A DNA stretch of 64,000 nucleotides, taken from DATFDN01 sp035685165 (GTDB lineage Bacteria > Pseudomonadota > Alphaproteobacteria > Acetobacterales > Acetobacteraceae). Shown piece by piece: positions 9,227 through 17,487 of this stretch. Position 1 is the stretch's first letter. Every line of letters starts with the position of its first letter. The stretch spans positions 280,143-344,142 of the forward strand of contig DASRBI010000017.1 of assembly GCA_035685165.1 (NCBI GenBank), written 5' to 3'. The notes under the pieces were generated by a model. That model saw only the letters and a program-made list of their open reading frames with translations, did no database searches and was not told the DNA's origin. The position numbers were made by a program, and so were the translations under genes.

Positions 9227-10636
9227 TCAATGCCCCGCGTGGCTTCCCGAAAAATCTGGCGCGCTCAGGCCGGATGCCTCCAGGTGGCGCACCAAATCGG
9301 CTTTCAGGCGCTCGAGGCCCGCCTCGCTGGTTGCCTCGGCGCGAGCGACCAGCACGGCCTGGGTGTTCGAGGCGCGCAGCAGCCACCAGCCGTCCTTGGT
9401 CAGCACGCGCACGCCGTCGATCTCGGAGACGGTCGCCCCTTCGGCGCGCAGGCGGGCCGCCACTTCCTCGATCACCGCGAACTTGCGCGCCTCGTCGCAA
9501 TCGAAACGCAGCTCGGGCGTGTTGATCACCTCGGGCAAGGCGCCGCGCACCTGCGACAGCGGCACGTCGAGCCGCGCGACGATGCCGAGCACGCGCACCG
9601 CCGCGTAGAGCGCGTCGTCGAACCCGTACCAGCGGTCGGCGAAGAAGATGTGGCCGGACATCTCGCCGGCGAGCGGGGCGCCGATCTCCGCCATCTTCGC
9701 CTTGATCAGGCTGTGCCCGGTCTTGAACATCAGCGGCTCGCCGCCCGCCTTGGCGACCTCGTCGAACAGCACCTGGCTTGCCTTAACGTCGCCGATGATC
9801 GTCGCACCCGGCCGCGCGCGCAGCACGTCGCGCGCCAGCAGGATGAGCAGATGATCGCCGAACATGACCGTGCCCTGGTCATCGACGAGGCCGATGCGAT
9901 CGGCGTCGCCATCGAACGCGACGCCGACGTCGGCGCCGCGCCGGCGCACCTCGGCGATCAGTTGCTCGAGGTTCTTCGGCACGGTGGGATCGGGATGGTG
10001 CGACGGAAAGCGCCCGTCGATCGTGCCGTTCAGCACCACATGCTCGCCCGGCAGCCCGGCGACGAGCCGCTGCAACACCTCGCCCGCCGCGCCGTTGCCG
10101 TTGTCCCAGACGACGTGCAGCGTGCGGTCGCCGCCGTCCCAGTCCTGCAACAACCGCGCCACGTAATCGCTGCTGACGTCGATCGCCTGCACGCTGCCCT
10201 CAGCCGATGCCACCACGTCGCCCGCGGCGGCGAGCTCCCCGAGCTCCCGGATTTGCGGGCCGTAGAACGGGTTGCGGCCGAGCATCATCTTGAAGCCGTT
10301 GTAGTCGGGCGGATTGTGGCTGCCGGTCACCATCACCGCGCCGTCGGTCTCGCGTGTGGTCGCGGCGAAATAGAGCATCGGCGTGGGCCCGCGACCGACG
10401 CGCAGCACGTCGATCCCGCTCGCCTTCAGCCCATCGACGAGTGCTGCCTCCAAATCCGGGCTCGATAGCCGCCCGTCATAACCCACCGCGACCCGCTTGC
10501 CGACGCCACGCGCGACGATGCTGCCGAAGGTGCGGCCGATCGCGAAGGCGTCCGCCGAGTGCAGCGTTTGCCCCACGATCCCGCGGATGTCGTATTCGCG
10601 CAACGTGGTGGGATCGAAGCGGTGCGAGAAGGCCAT
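9227..10636 (-). CDS. Phosphomannomutase/phosphoglucomutase
   Basis: 469-residue alpha-D-phosphohexomutase of the AlgC/ManB type. It interconverts hexose 6-phosphate and 1-phosphate, supplying mannose-1-P or glucose-1-P for polysaccharide and nucleotide-sugar synthesis. Visible motifs: REYDIRG near the N-terminus, the phosphoserine loop VTGSHNPPDYNGFK (Ser about 105), metal loop FDGDADR (about 238), sugar-binding GEMSGH and a C-terminal phosphate-binding region. ATG at 10636 is preferred to the TTG at 10660, which overlaps the galU stop. It lies 20 bases downstream of galU on the same strand, an apt pairing because galU uses glucose-1-phosphate. Mannose versus glucose preference cannot be read from the sequence. 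Confidence 0.93.
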   Translation of the reverse strand: MAFSHRFDPTTLREYDIRGIVGQTLHSADAFAIGRTFGSIVARGVGKRVAVGYDGRLSSPDLEAALVDGLKASGIDVLRVGRGPTPMLYFAATTRETDGAVMVTGSHNPPDYNGFKMMLGRNPFYGPQIRELGELAAAGDVVASAEGSVQAIDVSSDYVARLLQDWDGGDRTLHVVWDNGNGAAGEVLQRLVAGLPGEHVVLNGTIDGRFPSHHPDPTVPKNLEQLIAEVRRRGADVGVAFDGDADRIGLVDDQGTVMFGDHLLILLARDVLRARPGATIIGDVKASQVLFDEVAKAGGEPLMFKTGHSLIKAKMAEIGAPLAGEMSGHIFFADRWYGFDDALYAAVRVLGIVARLDVPLSQVRGALPEVINTPELRFDCDEARKFAVIEEVAARLRAEGATVSEIDGVRVLTKDGWWLLRASNTQAVLVARAEATSEAGLERLKADLVRHLEASGLSAPDFSGSHAGH

Positions 10637-10656
10637 GCCGGTGCGCTCTCTGATGT

Positions 10657-11523
10657 TCAAACATAATTCTTGAGGAAGGCGCGCACTGCCGGTCCGAGAT
10701 CAGGCCGCTTCAGAGCGAAGGCGATCTGCGCCTCCAAAAAGCCGGCCTTGTCGCCGCAGTCGAAGCGCTTGCCCTCGTAGCGCAGGCCGTAAAACGGCTG
10801 GCGCCCGATAAGGCGGGCCATACCGTCGGTGAGCTGCACTTCGCCGCCCGCGCCGCGCTCCATGCGCGACAGTTCGCCGATCACCTCGGGCATCAGCACG
10901 TAGCGCCCGATGATGGAGAGATTGGACGGCGCCTCCTCGGGCTTCGGCTTCTCGACCAAGCCCGTCACCTCGACCAGCCTGCCGTCGTCGCGGCCGGTCT
11001 TGAGAATCCCGTAGCGGTTGGTCTGGGCGCGCGGCACCTCGGTGACCGCGACGATGTTGCCGCCCGTGTCACGGTAGGCGTCGGCGAGCTGGCGCAGGCA
11101 CGGCGTTTCGGACAGCACGAGATCGTCGGGCAGCAGGATCGCGAACGGATCCTCGCCGATGAAGGCGCGCGCACACCAGATCGCATGACCGAGCCCGAGC
11201 GGCACCTGTTGGCGCACCGTCACCATCGACCCGGGCTCGACCTGGGTGGAACGAAGAAGCTCGAGAGCGTCGGTCTTGTTGCGCTCACGCAGCGTCGCCT
11301 CCAATTCGAAGGCGATATCGAAATGCTCGACGAGCGCGGTCTTGCCGCGGCCCGTCACCATGCAGAACTGCTCGATCCCGGCTGCCCGGGCTTCCTCGAT
11401 CGCGTATTGGATGAGGGGCTTGTCAACGACAGGCAGCATTTCCTTGGCGGTCGCCTTGGTGGCGGGAAGGAAGCGTGTGCCGAGGCCGGCAACGGGCAGT
11501 ACGGCCTTGCGCAGCTTCTTCAT
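10657..11523 (-). CDS. galU: UTP-glucose-1-phosphate uridylyltransferase
   Basis: 288-residue nucleotidyltransferase that makes UDP-glucose from UTP and glucose-1-phosphate. The start is placed at ATG 11523 because the family N-terminus MKKLRKAVLPVAGLGTRFLP begins there and a GGAG Shine-Dalgarno lies about 10 bases upstream. Further motifs: ATKAMPKEML-like ATAKEMLPVVDKP, the ALGLGHA-type stretch PLGLGHAIWCAR, LLPDDLV, and the C-terminal GLRYEGKRFDCGDKAGFL. Length matches bacterial GalU. It is followed by the phosphohexomutase, so the two form a small nucleotide-sugar unit. Confidence 0.96.
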   Translation of the reverse strand: MKKLRKAVLPVAGLGTRFLPATKATAKEMLPVVDKPLIQYAIEEARAAGIEQFCMVTGRGKTALVEHFDIAFELEATLRERNKTDALELLRSTQVEPGSMVTVRQQVPLGLGHAIWCARAFIGEDPFAILLPDDLVLSETPCLRQLADAYRDTGGNIVAVTEVPRAQTNRYGILKTGRDDGRLVEVTGLVEKPKPEEAPSNLSIIGRYVLMPEVIGELSRMERGAGGEVQLTDGMARLIGRQPFYGLRYEGKRFDCGDKAGFLEAQIAFALKRPDLGPAVRAFLKNYV

Positions 11524-11635
11524 CGTTGGAAGTCTCCTGCATGGGCTTCGGGGATGCGCCCGCTCAGCACGCCCACTGGGCGGAATTGTGGCTCGCAATT
11601 AGCGCGCGAGTCACGTCATCAACCGCAACTCTCCG

Positions 11636-12112
11636 TCATCCGCGCCAAGCCCGGCCGCCGAGCAGCGTATCGCGTGCGGCATTGATCCGGGAGGCGAGCC
11701 AGTCCGAGCCGCCGCTGTCGGGGTGGGCGGCGCGCATCAGCCGGCGGTGCGCCTCGCGGATCTCCGCCGCGCTGGCGCCGGGACGCAGACCGAGCACCTC
11801 ATACGCCTCCTCGCGCGACATCGCTGCGCCGCGCGGCGGCTGGCGCGGGCCGGCCGCCCCGAAAGTGCCGGCGAACCAAGCCGGGGCGGCGGGGCGGAGG
11901 CGGTTCCAGATCGCCGGACCGAGCAAGGTGAGCGCCGCCATCGCGGGGCCGGCGCGGCCGGTCAGCACCAGCAGAAGCGCGAGGCTTAGACCGCCGAGCG
12001 CCACAACCCACAGGCCGAACGATTTCACAGTGCCGACCGAGGCCCGCTCGAACGCCCGCAGACCGAACAGGAACAGCACCAGGATCAGGCCGCCGAGGGC
12101 GAGGAACAACAT
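11636..12112 (-). CDS. Membrane-anchored J-domain (DnaJ-like) protein
   Basis: 158-residue protein. The N-terminal half holds two or three hydrophobic segments (about residues 1-18 and 30-65), then a Pro/Ala-rich linker, and the C-terminal 60 residues form a J domain: EAYEVLGLRPGASAAEIREAHRRLM, with the HPD tripeptide (HPDSGGSDW) and a final helix. This is the TIM14/Pam18-like layout common in alphaproteobacteria, expected to stimulate an Hsp70 at the membrane. Partner and substrate are unknown. It lies between serS and galU on the same strand with short gaps. The C-terminus overlaps a sequence resembling alphaproteobacterial palindromic repeats (around 11627-11660). Confidence 0.85.
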   Translation of the reverse strand: MLFLALGGLILVLFLFGLRAFERASVGTVKSFGLWVVALGGLSLALLLVLTGRAGPAMAALTLLGPAIWNRLRPAAPAWFAGTFGAAGPRQPPRGAAMSREEAYEVLGLRPGASAAEIREAHRRLMRAAHPDSGGSDWLASRINAARDTLLGGRAWRG

Positions 12113-12146
12113 GTGGGCGGAACCATAGGCGCCGCGTCGGGTCGCC

Positions 12147-13424
12147 TCAACGGGCCGCGATGCGCTCCGCGCCGCCCATGTAGGGCCAGAGCGGTTCGGG
12201 GATCATGATCGACCCGTCGGCTTGCTGGTAATTCTCCATCACCGCGATCAGCGCCCGGCCCACGGCAACGCCCGAGCCGTTCAGCGTGTGGACGAAGCCG
12301 AGCGCCTTGCTGTCGGCGGCGCTGCGGAAACGCGCGTTCATCCGCCGCGCCTGGAAATCCCGGCAATTGGAGCAGGAGCTGATCTCGCGCCAGGCCTGCT
12401 GGCCGGGGAGCCACACCTCGAGGTCGAACGTCTTGGCGGAGCTCGGCCCGGTATCGCCGGCGCACAGCAGCACCCGCCGGAACGGCAGGCCGAGCGCGGC
12501 GAGCACCTTCTCCGCCGCGCGTGTCATCCGCTCGTGCTCGGCCTCGCTCTGGCTGGGGTGGGTGATGGAGACCAGCTCCACCTTGCGGAACTGGTGCTGG
12601 CGCATCATCCCGCGCGTGTCGCGGCCCGCCGCCCCTGCCTCGCTGCGGAAACAGTCGGTCAGCGCCGTCAGCCGGAGCGGGAGGTCTTTCTCCGGGATGA
12701 TCTCGCCCGCCGCGGTGTTGGTGAGCGGCACCTCGGCGGTCGGGATGAGCCAGCGCCCGTCCGTGGTCTGGAACAAGTCTTCGGCGAATTTGGGAAGCTG
12801 GTTCGTCCCATAGGCGGTGGCGCTGTTGACCAGATAGGGCACCGCTGTCTCGGTATAGCCGTGCTCGCGGGTGTGCAGGTCGAGCATGAACTGGCCGAGC
12901 GCACGTTCGAGCCGCGCAAGCTGGCCCCGTAGCACAACGAAGCGCGTGCCGGCGAGCTTGGCGGCAAGCGCGAAATCCATCATCCCGAGCGCCTCGCCGA
13001 GCTCGAAGTGCTGGCGCGGCTGGAAGCCGAGATCGCGCGGCTCGCCGTGCTGGGAAAGGACGACGTTGGCGGACTCATCGGCGCCCTCCGGCACGTCGGG
13101 GTCGAGCAGGTTGGGCAGAGTTTCCAGTAAACCCTTCAGCTCCAGCTCGACCGCGCGCACCTCGTCTTCCGAAACGGCTGGGGTGGCGGCGTCGATCTCG
13201 GCCCTGAGCTGCGCGGCTTCTTCCGCGCGCCCGGACTTCATCAGCTCGCCGATGCGCTTCGAGCGGGCACGCCGGTCCGCCTGCCAATTCTGCAATTCTG
13301 TGACGAGGGCTCGGCGCTTCTCGTCTAATTCCAGCACTTTGCCCGAGACCGGCGCCAGCCCGCGGCGTGCCAGACCGGCATCGAAGCCTCCGGGGTCGGC
13401 GCGAATGGCGCGGATGTCGTGCAT
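12147..13424 (-). CDS. serS: Seryl-tRNA synthetase
   Basis: 425-residue class II aminoacyl-tRNA synthetase charging tRNA-Ser (and tRNA-Sec where present). The N-terminal long coiled-coil arm (about residues 25-110) is followed by the class II core: motif 2 region CFRSEAGAAGRDTRGMMRQHQF, serine-site residues TAEVPLTN and the motif 3 region NGSGVAVGRALIAVMENYQ. The start is ATG 13424 (MHDIRAIRADP), the canonical family N-terminus; the open frame upstream runs into a palindromic repeat. It is part of the tatB-tatC-serS neighbourhood typical of alphaproteobacteria. Confidence 0.97.
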   Translation of the reverse strand: MHDIRAIRADPGGFDAGLARRGLAPVSGKVLELDEKRRALVTELQNWQADRRARSKRIGELMKSGRAEEAAQLRAEIDAATPAVSEDEVRAVELELKGLLETLPNLLDPDVPEGADESANVVLSQHGEPRDLGFQPRQHFELGEALGMMDFALAAKLAGTRFVVLRGQLARLERALGQFMLDLHTREHGYTETAVPYLVNSATAYGTNQLPKFAEDLFQTTDGRWLIPTAEVPLTNTAAGEIIPEKDLPLRLTALTDCFRSEAGAAGRDTRGMMRQHQFRKVELVSITHPSQSEAEHERMTRAAEKVLAALGLPFRRVLLCAGDTGPSSAKTFDLEVWLPGQQAWREISSCSNCRDFQARRMNARFRSAADSKALGFVHTLNGSGVAVGRALIAVMENYQQADGSIMIPEPLWPYMGGAERIAAR

Positions 13425-13458
13425 GAAGGTTGGCCCTGCTCTCTGGCTGCCTCCCTTC

Positions 13459-13562
13459 CCGTCATGCCGGTCCTCGCGTACGCGGGGATTGGCCCGGGCA
13501 CCCACGACTTTTCTTGTAGGCGGCAAAATCGTGGGTGGCCGGGCCGAGCCCGGCCGTGACGT
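13459..13562. repeat. Long imperfect palindrome of the alphaproteobacterial REP type
   Basis: Arms at 13491-13511 and 13525-13545 match as an inverted repeat in 19 of 21 positions around a 13-base loop. Outer sequences (GTCATGCCGG on the left, CCGGCCGTGAC on the right) extend the symmetry. The GTCATGCC...GGGCACCCACG wording matches the kind of interspersed palindrome scattered between genes in many alphaproteobacteria. It lies between tatC and serS and could form a strong hairpin in the transcript. No T-tract follows, so it is not a standard terminator. Confidence 0.8.
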
Positions 13563-13603
13563 TGGGGGGTAAAAGAATTCACAATGCGGACGGACAGCCC
13601 GCC

Positions 13604-14401
13604 TCAGACCTCCACCGGCTTCGGCGCGACCATCCGGGCGCAGAGGATCGAAACCTCATAGAGTGCGATCAGCGGCAGCGCGAGGCCGCATTGGGTGAAC
13701 ACGTCGGGCGGCGCCAGCACAGCGGCGACGATGAACATGCCGACATAGGCATAGCGGCGGAAGCGCCCGAGACCCTTGGGCGAGACGATGCCGACCTTGG
13801 CCAGCAAGGTGATCAGCACCGGAAGCTGGAAGGTGATGCCGAAGGCAAAGATCAGCTTCATCACCAGGTCGAGGTACTCGCCCACCTTGGCGTTGAGCTC
13901 GATCGGCACACCGCCAGCACCCGTGTTTGACTGGAAGCTCAGGAAGAAGCTCCAGGCGTAGGGGAAGATCACGTAGTAGGCGAGCGCGCCGCCCATGAAG
14001 AACAGCACCGGGGTGGCGATCAGGAACGGGAGCAGGGCCCGCTTCTCGCTCCGATAAAGGCCCGGCGCGATGAACATCCAAAGCTGCCCGGCGATGATCG
14101 GAAAGCTGATGAAGGCGGCCGAGAACATCGCCACCTTGAGGTAGGTGAAAAAGGCTTCGTAAAGCTGCGTGTAGATCAGGTGCGGATCGGCGTTGCCGTG
14201 CGCGATCAGGAGCTTCGCCAGCGGGCGCGCGAGGAAATAGAAGATGCGCCCGGAGAAGTAGTAGCAGCCCGCGAAGGCGACCAGGAACGCGCACATCGAG
14301 AAGATCAGCCGGCGGCGGAGCTCGACCAGATGATCGAGCAGCGGCATCGGCTTGTCGTCGATCGGATCGTCGTCGATCAGCTTGTCGGGATTGTCGAGCA
14401 T
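13604..14401 (-). CDS. tatC: Sec-independent protein translocase TatC
   Basis: 265-residue polytopic membrane protein with six predicted transmembrane helices, the substrate-receptor subunit of the twin-arginine export system. N-terminal landmarks are PLLDHLVELRRRL (cytoplasmic recognition region), FISFPIIAGQLWMFIAPGLY and the conserved P-x-F-E/F region of the first periplasmic loop (YTQLYEAFFTYLK). It starts 9 bases after the tatB stop on the same strand and is almost certainly co-transcribed with it. Confidence 0.96.
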   Translation of the reverse strand: MLDNPDKLIDDDPIDDKPMPLLDHLVELRRRLIFSMCAFLVAFAGCYYFSGRIFYFLARPLAKLLIAHGNADPHLIYTQLYEAFFTYLKVAMFSAAFISFPIIAGQLWMFIAPGLYRSEKRALLPFLIATPVLFFMGGALAYYVIFPYAWSFFLSFQSNTGAGGVPIELNAKVGEYLDLVMKLIFAFGITFQLPVLITLLAKVGIVSPKGLGRFRRYAYVGMFIVAAVLAPPDVFTQCGLALPLIALYEVSILCARMVAPKPVEV

Positions 14402-14410
14402 CTTGCCGGT

Positions 14411-15010
14411 TCAGGCGCGCAGCGAGGGCGGCGGCGCCGCGCGCGGAGGGATGAAGGGGGGCGGCTTCGGTGCGTGTGCCGCCGGCCGCTTCACGAGCGT
14501 GATCCGGGGCGGGATGAACGCCGGAACCTCAATCAGCCGTTCCGCCCCCTCTGGCTCCGCCACCGCCTCGGGCACCGACTCCTCGATCGAAGCCACGGTG
14601 GCTGCGTCGGGCGCCGCTTCGGCCTCGGGACGCTCGGCGGTTACGACAAACGCCTGATCGAGCGGCACCGGCTCGGTTTGGGGGGCGGGGGGCGATGAGA
14701 GCGAGGTGGAGGTCAGCGGGTCGGCTAGGCTGCGGCGGATCGTGCCGTCGTCGTCGATCAGCTTCGTCAACGCCCCGGCGACCCCGAACTTCCGCAAGCC
14801 GGCGATGCCGCCGATCGAATCACGGACTTCCTGGAGGTCCGCCTCGCGCACCATCTCGTCCACATGGGTTTGGAACTCGGAGGCCATGCGGCGGGCCTTG
14901 TTGATCGCGCCCTTCACCGCCTTGATCGCCACGGGCATGTCCTTGGGCCCGATGAAGATCAGGGCGACCACGGCGATCACGCCGATCTCGGACCAGGCGA
15001 AGTCGAACAT
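14411..15010 (-). CDS. tatB: Sec-independent protein translocase TatB
   Basis: 199-residue protein with one N-terminal transmembrane helix and the TatB-type sequence FDFAWSEIGVIAVVALIFIGPKDMP. An amphipathic helix (about residues 25-75) and a long Ala/Pro/Glu-rich cytoplasmic tail follow. The Glu after the first residues and the GPKDMP hinge, rather than the FG hinge and short tail of TatA, identify TatB. It is followed by tatC. No tatA lies in the 113 bases between this gene and scpB. Confidence 0.93.
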   Translation of the reverse strand: MFDFAWSEIGVIAVVALIFIGPKDMPVAIKAVKGAINKARRMASEFQTHVDEMVREADLQEVRDSIGGIAGLRKFGVAGALTKLIDDDGTIRRSLADPLTSTSLSSPPAPQTEPVPLDQAFVVTAERPEAEAAPDAATVASIEESVPEAVAEPEGAERLIEVPAFIPPRITLVKRPAAHAPKPPPFIPPRAAPPPSLRA

Positions 15011-15123
15011 AAGCGGGGCGGCTCTCCGGCCGTAAATCTATAGCGCGCGCCAGATGTGGCTATGCGCCGCCGCCGCTTAGCAGGAAAAGCGCGCGGCGGG
15101 AACAGAAGCCTAACGCCAGAGGT

Positions 15124-15768
15124 TCAATCGCCGCGCTCGGGTGCCTCCTCCGCGGCCCGTTCCGCTGGCGGTTCGGCTGCCGGCGGCTGCGGCGCGGTGA
15201 GCGGATCGACCAGCAAATCCTCCCGGCGCGGCATGTCGGCAAGGCTCGTCAGGCCGAAGCGGGCGAGGAACGTGGGCGTGGTCGCCCACAAGGTGGGCCG
15301 TCCCGGCACCTCCTTGTGGCCGGCCGGGGCCACCAGGTTCGCCTCCAGGAGCGTCTCCAGCGTCTGCTGGCTAAGTGAGGCGCCGCGCATCGCCTCGATC
15401 TCGGCGCGCGTCACCGGCTGGTGGTAGGCGATGATCGCCAGCGTCTCCATCGCCGCCCGCGGCAGGCGCCGCGGCACCTCGATCACCTTCCGCAGCGCGG
15501 GCGCGAGGTCGGGCGCGGTGCGGAACATCACGCCGCCGGCGGCATCGACCAGCTCCACGCCCCGACCGGCATAGCGGCGGCGCAGCGCCGCGATCACCGC
15601 CTCCGCGTCCGCCGCCTCCGGCAGCACCTGGACGAGCTGGCGCGGCGAGACGGGCTGGGCGGAGGCAAAGATCAGCGCCTCGGCGAGCCGGATGTCGTCC
15701 TCGGCCGGCGGGGGCGGCGTGGCGTCCGCTTGCGGCGGCGCGGCGGCGCTTTCGGTCTCGTCCTGCAT
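15124..15768 (-). CDS. scpB: Segregation and condensation protein B (ScpB)
   Basis: 214-residue subunit of the Smc-ScpAB chromosome-organising complex. After a disordered Pro/Ala-rich N-terminus come two winged-helix domains with the signature LAEALIFASAQPVSPRQL, then ETLAIIAYHQPVTRAEIEAMRG, then GRPTLWATTPTFLARFGL. The C-terminal tail is Pro/Glu-rich. In most alphaproteobacteria scpA precedes this gene; here a GDSL-esterase fragment occupies that position, so the partner must be elsewhere. Confidence 0.93.
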   Translation of the reverse strand: MQDETESAAAPPQADATPPPPAEDDIRLAEALIFASAQPVSPRQLVQVLPEAADAEAVIAALRRRYAGRGVELVDAAGGVMFRTAPDLAPALRKVIEVPRRLPRAAMETLAIIAYHQPVTRAEIEAMRGASLSQQTLETLLEANLVAPAGHKEVPGRPTLWATTPTFLARFGLTSLADMPRREDLLVDPLTAPQPPAAEPPAERAAEEAPERGD

Positions 15769-15807
15769 CGGCGCGGGTTAGCGGATCGCGCCGCGCCGCG
15801 CGAGGTT

Positions 15808-16380
15808 TCAGGCGAGCGTCTGTGCCACCGTGTCGGGCTGCGGGCGCGGGTCCTGGAGCAGGAACTGCGCGTACTGGCCGACCAGGTCGGTGGGGTTGGC
15901 GGTGTGCGCCGGCGTGCTGCCGGTCTGCGCGCCGCCATAGGCGAAGTCCGTCCCGCCGGCGAGGCTCGGCTGCGGCGCCGGCATCCCGAGATCCTGGGCC
16001 CCGTCCTGCGCCCAGACCGGGCCATTCGTGAAGTGCCCGCTGACATAGGGCGGCGAGACGGGGACGGTCCCGAGCGTCGCCAGCGAGACATTCCCCGCGT
16101 CGGTCAGGCTGTCGCCGAAGGCATAGACGGCCGAGAACGGGCCGGAGGAGGCCGGCCCTTCCGGCAACCCGTCGCCGCCCTCGGCGGCCGCCAGCACGCC
16201 GCCGATCACGCCGAGCACGCTGGTCAGTGTGCCGAGGCTCGGCTCGCCGCCGAAGCCGATGGGGCTAGTCCAAGCGTCTGCGGGGTGATGCTTGCCGTGG
16301 CAAGTCCTAGATGCGTGACGGTCCATTCCAGGCGGGGCGGCCCGGCGAACGGCAGGCTCGCTCTGATCAAACTCCCGCAA
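15808..16380 (-). pseudogene. Truncated GDSL/SGNH lipase-esterase
   Basis: The open frame resembles only the N-terminal part of secreted GDSL esterases. Likeness starts near 16255 (LTSVLGVIGGVLAAAEG), includes catalytic block I AFGDSLTDAGN, and continues through SPPYVSGHFTNGPVWAQD and LAGGTDFAYGGAQTG. It stops at TVAQTLA just before the expected GxND block III; blocks III and V (catalytic Asp/His) are absent. The first 40 or so residues show no family resemblance, so the original start is also lost. Full-length relatives have roughly 300 residues or more. A non-functional remnant left by a rearrangement upstream of scpB is the simplest reading. Confidence 0.75.
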
Positions 16381-16401
16381 CGCGGCCGGGATGCAGCAAC
16401 G

Positions 16402-16420
16402 CCCCGGATTTGATCCGGGG
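16402..16420. repeat. Short perfect palindrome (REP-like hairpin)
   Basis: Perfect 8-base arms CCCCGGAT (16402-16409) and ATCCGGGG (16413-16420) around a TTG loop, 30 bases past the response-regulator stop codon. The CCCCGGATxxxATCCGGGG wording is that of small interspersed palindromes in alphaproteobacteria. No T-tract follows on the minus strand, so factor-independent termination is not supported, though transcript-end stabilisation is possible. Confidence 0.6.
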
Positions 16421-16449
16421 TGGGCAGGAGGCGGTCGCGGCGCGGCGGG

Positions 16450-17172
16450 CTATGCCATCGCCATCGGCTTCACCCCCTCGGGGTCGAGCCGGTAGCCGCC
16501 CCCCTCGGTGACAAGCAGCCGCGCATTCGCCGGGTCGGGCTCAATCTTCTGGCGCAGGCGGTAGATGTGGGTCTCCAGAGTGTGCGTGGTCACGGCGGCA
16601 TTGTAGCCCCAGACCTCGTTCAGCAGGATCTGCCGCGCCACCGCCCGATCGCCCGCGCGATAGAGGAACTTCAGGATCGCCGCCTCCTTTTCGGTCAGCC
16701 GGATGCGGCGGTTCTTGTGCGGATCCTGCAAGAGCTTGGCGGACGGGCGGAACGTATATGGCCCGATGGTGAACACCGCGTCCTCGCTGTTCTCGAAGAT
16801 GCGGAGCTGGGCGCGCAGGCGGGCCAGCAGCTCGGCCAGGCGGAACGGCTTGGCGACGTAATCGTTCGCCCCCGAATCGAGCCCCCGCACCACGTCCGTC
16901 TCGGCGTCCGATCCGGTCAGCATGATCACCGGCATCTTGTGCCCCTGGCGGCGGAGCTTGACGCAGAAATCCCGCCCGTCGCCGTCCGGCAGGCGCACGT
17001 CGAGGATCACCGCGTCGAAGCGCGCATCCGGCTCATTCAGTTTCTCCTCGGCTTCGGCGAGGCTCGCCGCCTTGACCGACTGGAACTCGCCATCGACGGC
17101 GAGCTGCTCCGCCAGGGTCGCACGCAGGTCGGCATCGTCGTCCACGATCAGGATGGGTCGCTCGCTCGACAT
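16450..17172 (-). CDS. OmpR/PhoB-family response regulator
   Basis: 240 residues. The N-terminal receiver has the acidic pair in LIVDDDADLR, phosphoacceptor Asp in AVILDVRLPDGDG (about residue 58), the Thr in MLTGSD and the Lys in VAKPFR. A C-terminal winged-helix DNA-binding domain follows (RIRLTEKEAAILKFL, EVWGYNAAVTTHTLETHIYRLRQKIE). No histidine kinase is adjacent, so it is an orphan here. The HTLETHIYRLRQKIE form is typical of alphaproteobacterial regulators, but I cannot assign a named orthologue. A GGAA Shine-Dalgarno precedes the ATG. Confidence 0.9.
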   Translation of the reverse strand: MSSERPILIVDDDADLRATLAEQLAVDGEFQSVKAASLAEAEEKLNEPDARFDAVILDVRLPDGDGRDFCVKLRRQGHKMPVIMLTGSDAETDVVRGLDSGANDYVAKPFRLAELLARLRAQLRIFENSEDAVFTIGPYTFRPSAKLLQDPHKNRRIRLTEKEAAILKFLYRAGDRAVARQILLNEVWGYNAAVTTHTLETHIYRLRQKIEPDPANARLLVTEGGGYRLDPEGVKPMAMA

Positions 17173-17487
17173 CTTATTGTTCCTTTGCCACTGAGGCGGA
17201 CAGAGCAGTCCGACAAGAACGGCTCACCCGGTCGGGTTGGAACCGAGATGAACGCCGAAGCGCACTCTAGGACCCGCTCACGGATTTCCGCATCCCACGA
17301 ACGTGTGCTCACGAAATTAGATCACTCACTTACTCGCGAGCCCGTCGGGCTGATTATAACCATCTCGTGACAGTTGCGAGACCTGGCCGGCACCGCCCGG
17401 CCCCGCCGGGCCGGCCCACCGGCGAACGCATGTCTGCGAACCTTGACCGACGTGCGGCAAAGGCGATGTTTGGGGAGTGAACCGGCC
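17173..17487. other. Divergent intergenic region between the response regulator and GTP cyclohydrolase II
   Basis: 315 bases between two genes read in opposite directions. They must contain both promoters. The stretch around 17300-17370 (AAATTAGATCACTCACTTAC, then GATTATAACC) is clearly more AT-rich than its surroundings. A GGGGAG Shine-Dalgarno (17472-17477) precedes the ATG at 17488. I saw no structure matching an FMN riboswitch ahead of the riboflavin gene and no RNA gene. Confidence 0.5.

Noticed and set aside
14411..15010. Reading this gene as TatA rather than TatB
   Set aside because: The Glu near the N-terminus, the GPKDMP hinge and the long tail are TatB features.
17173..17487. FMN riboswitch ahead of the riboflavin gene
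   Set aside because: No conserved FMN-element pairing or core sequence was seen.
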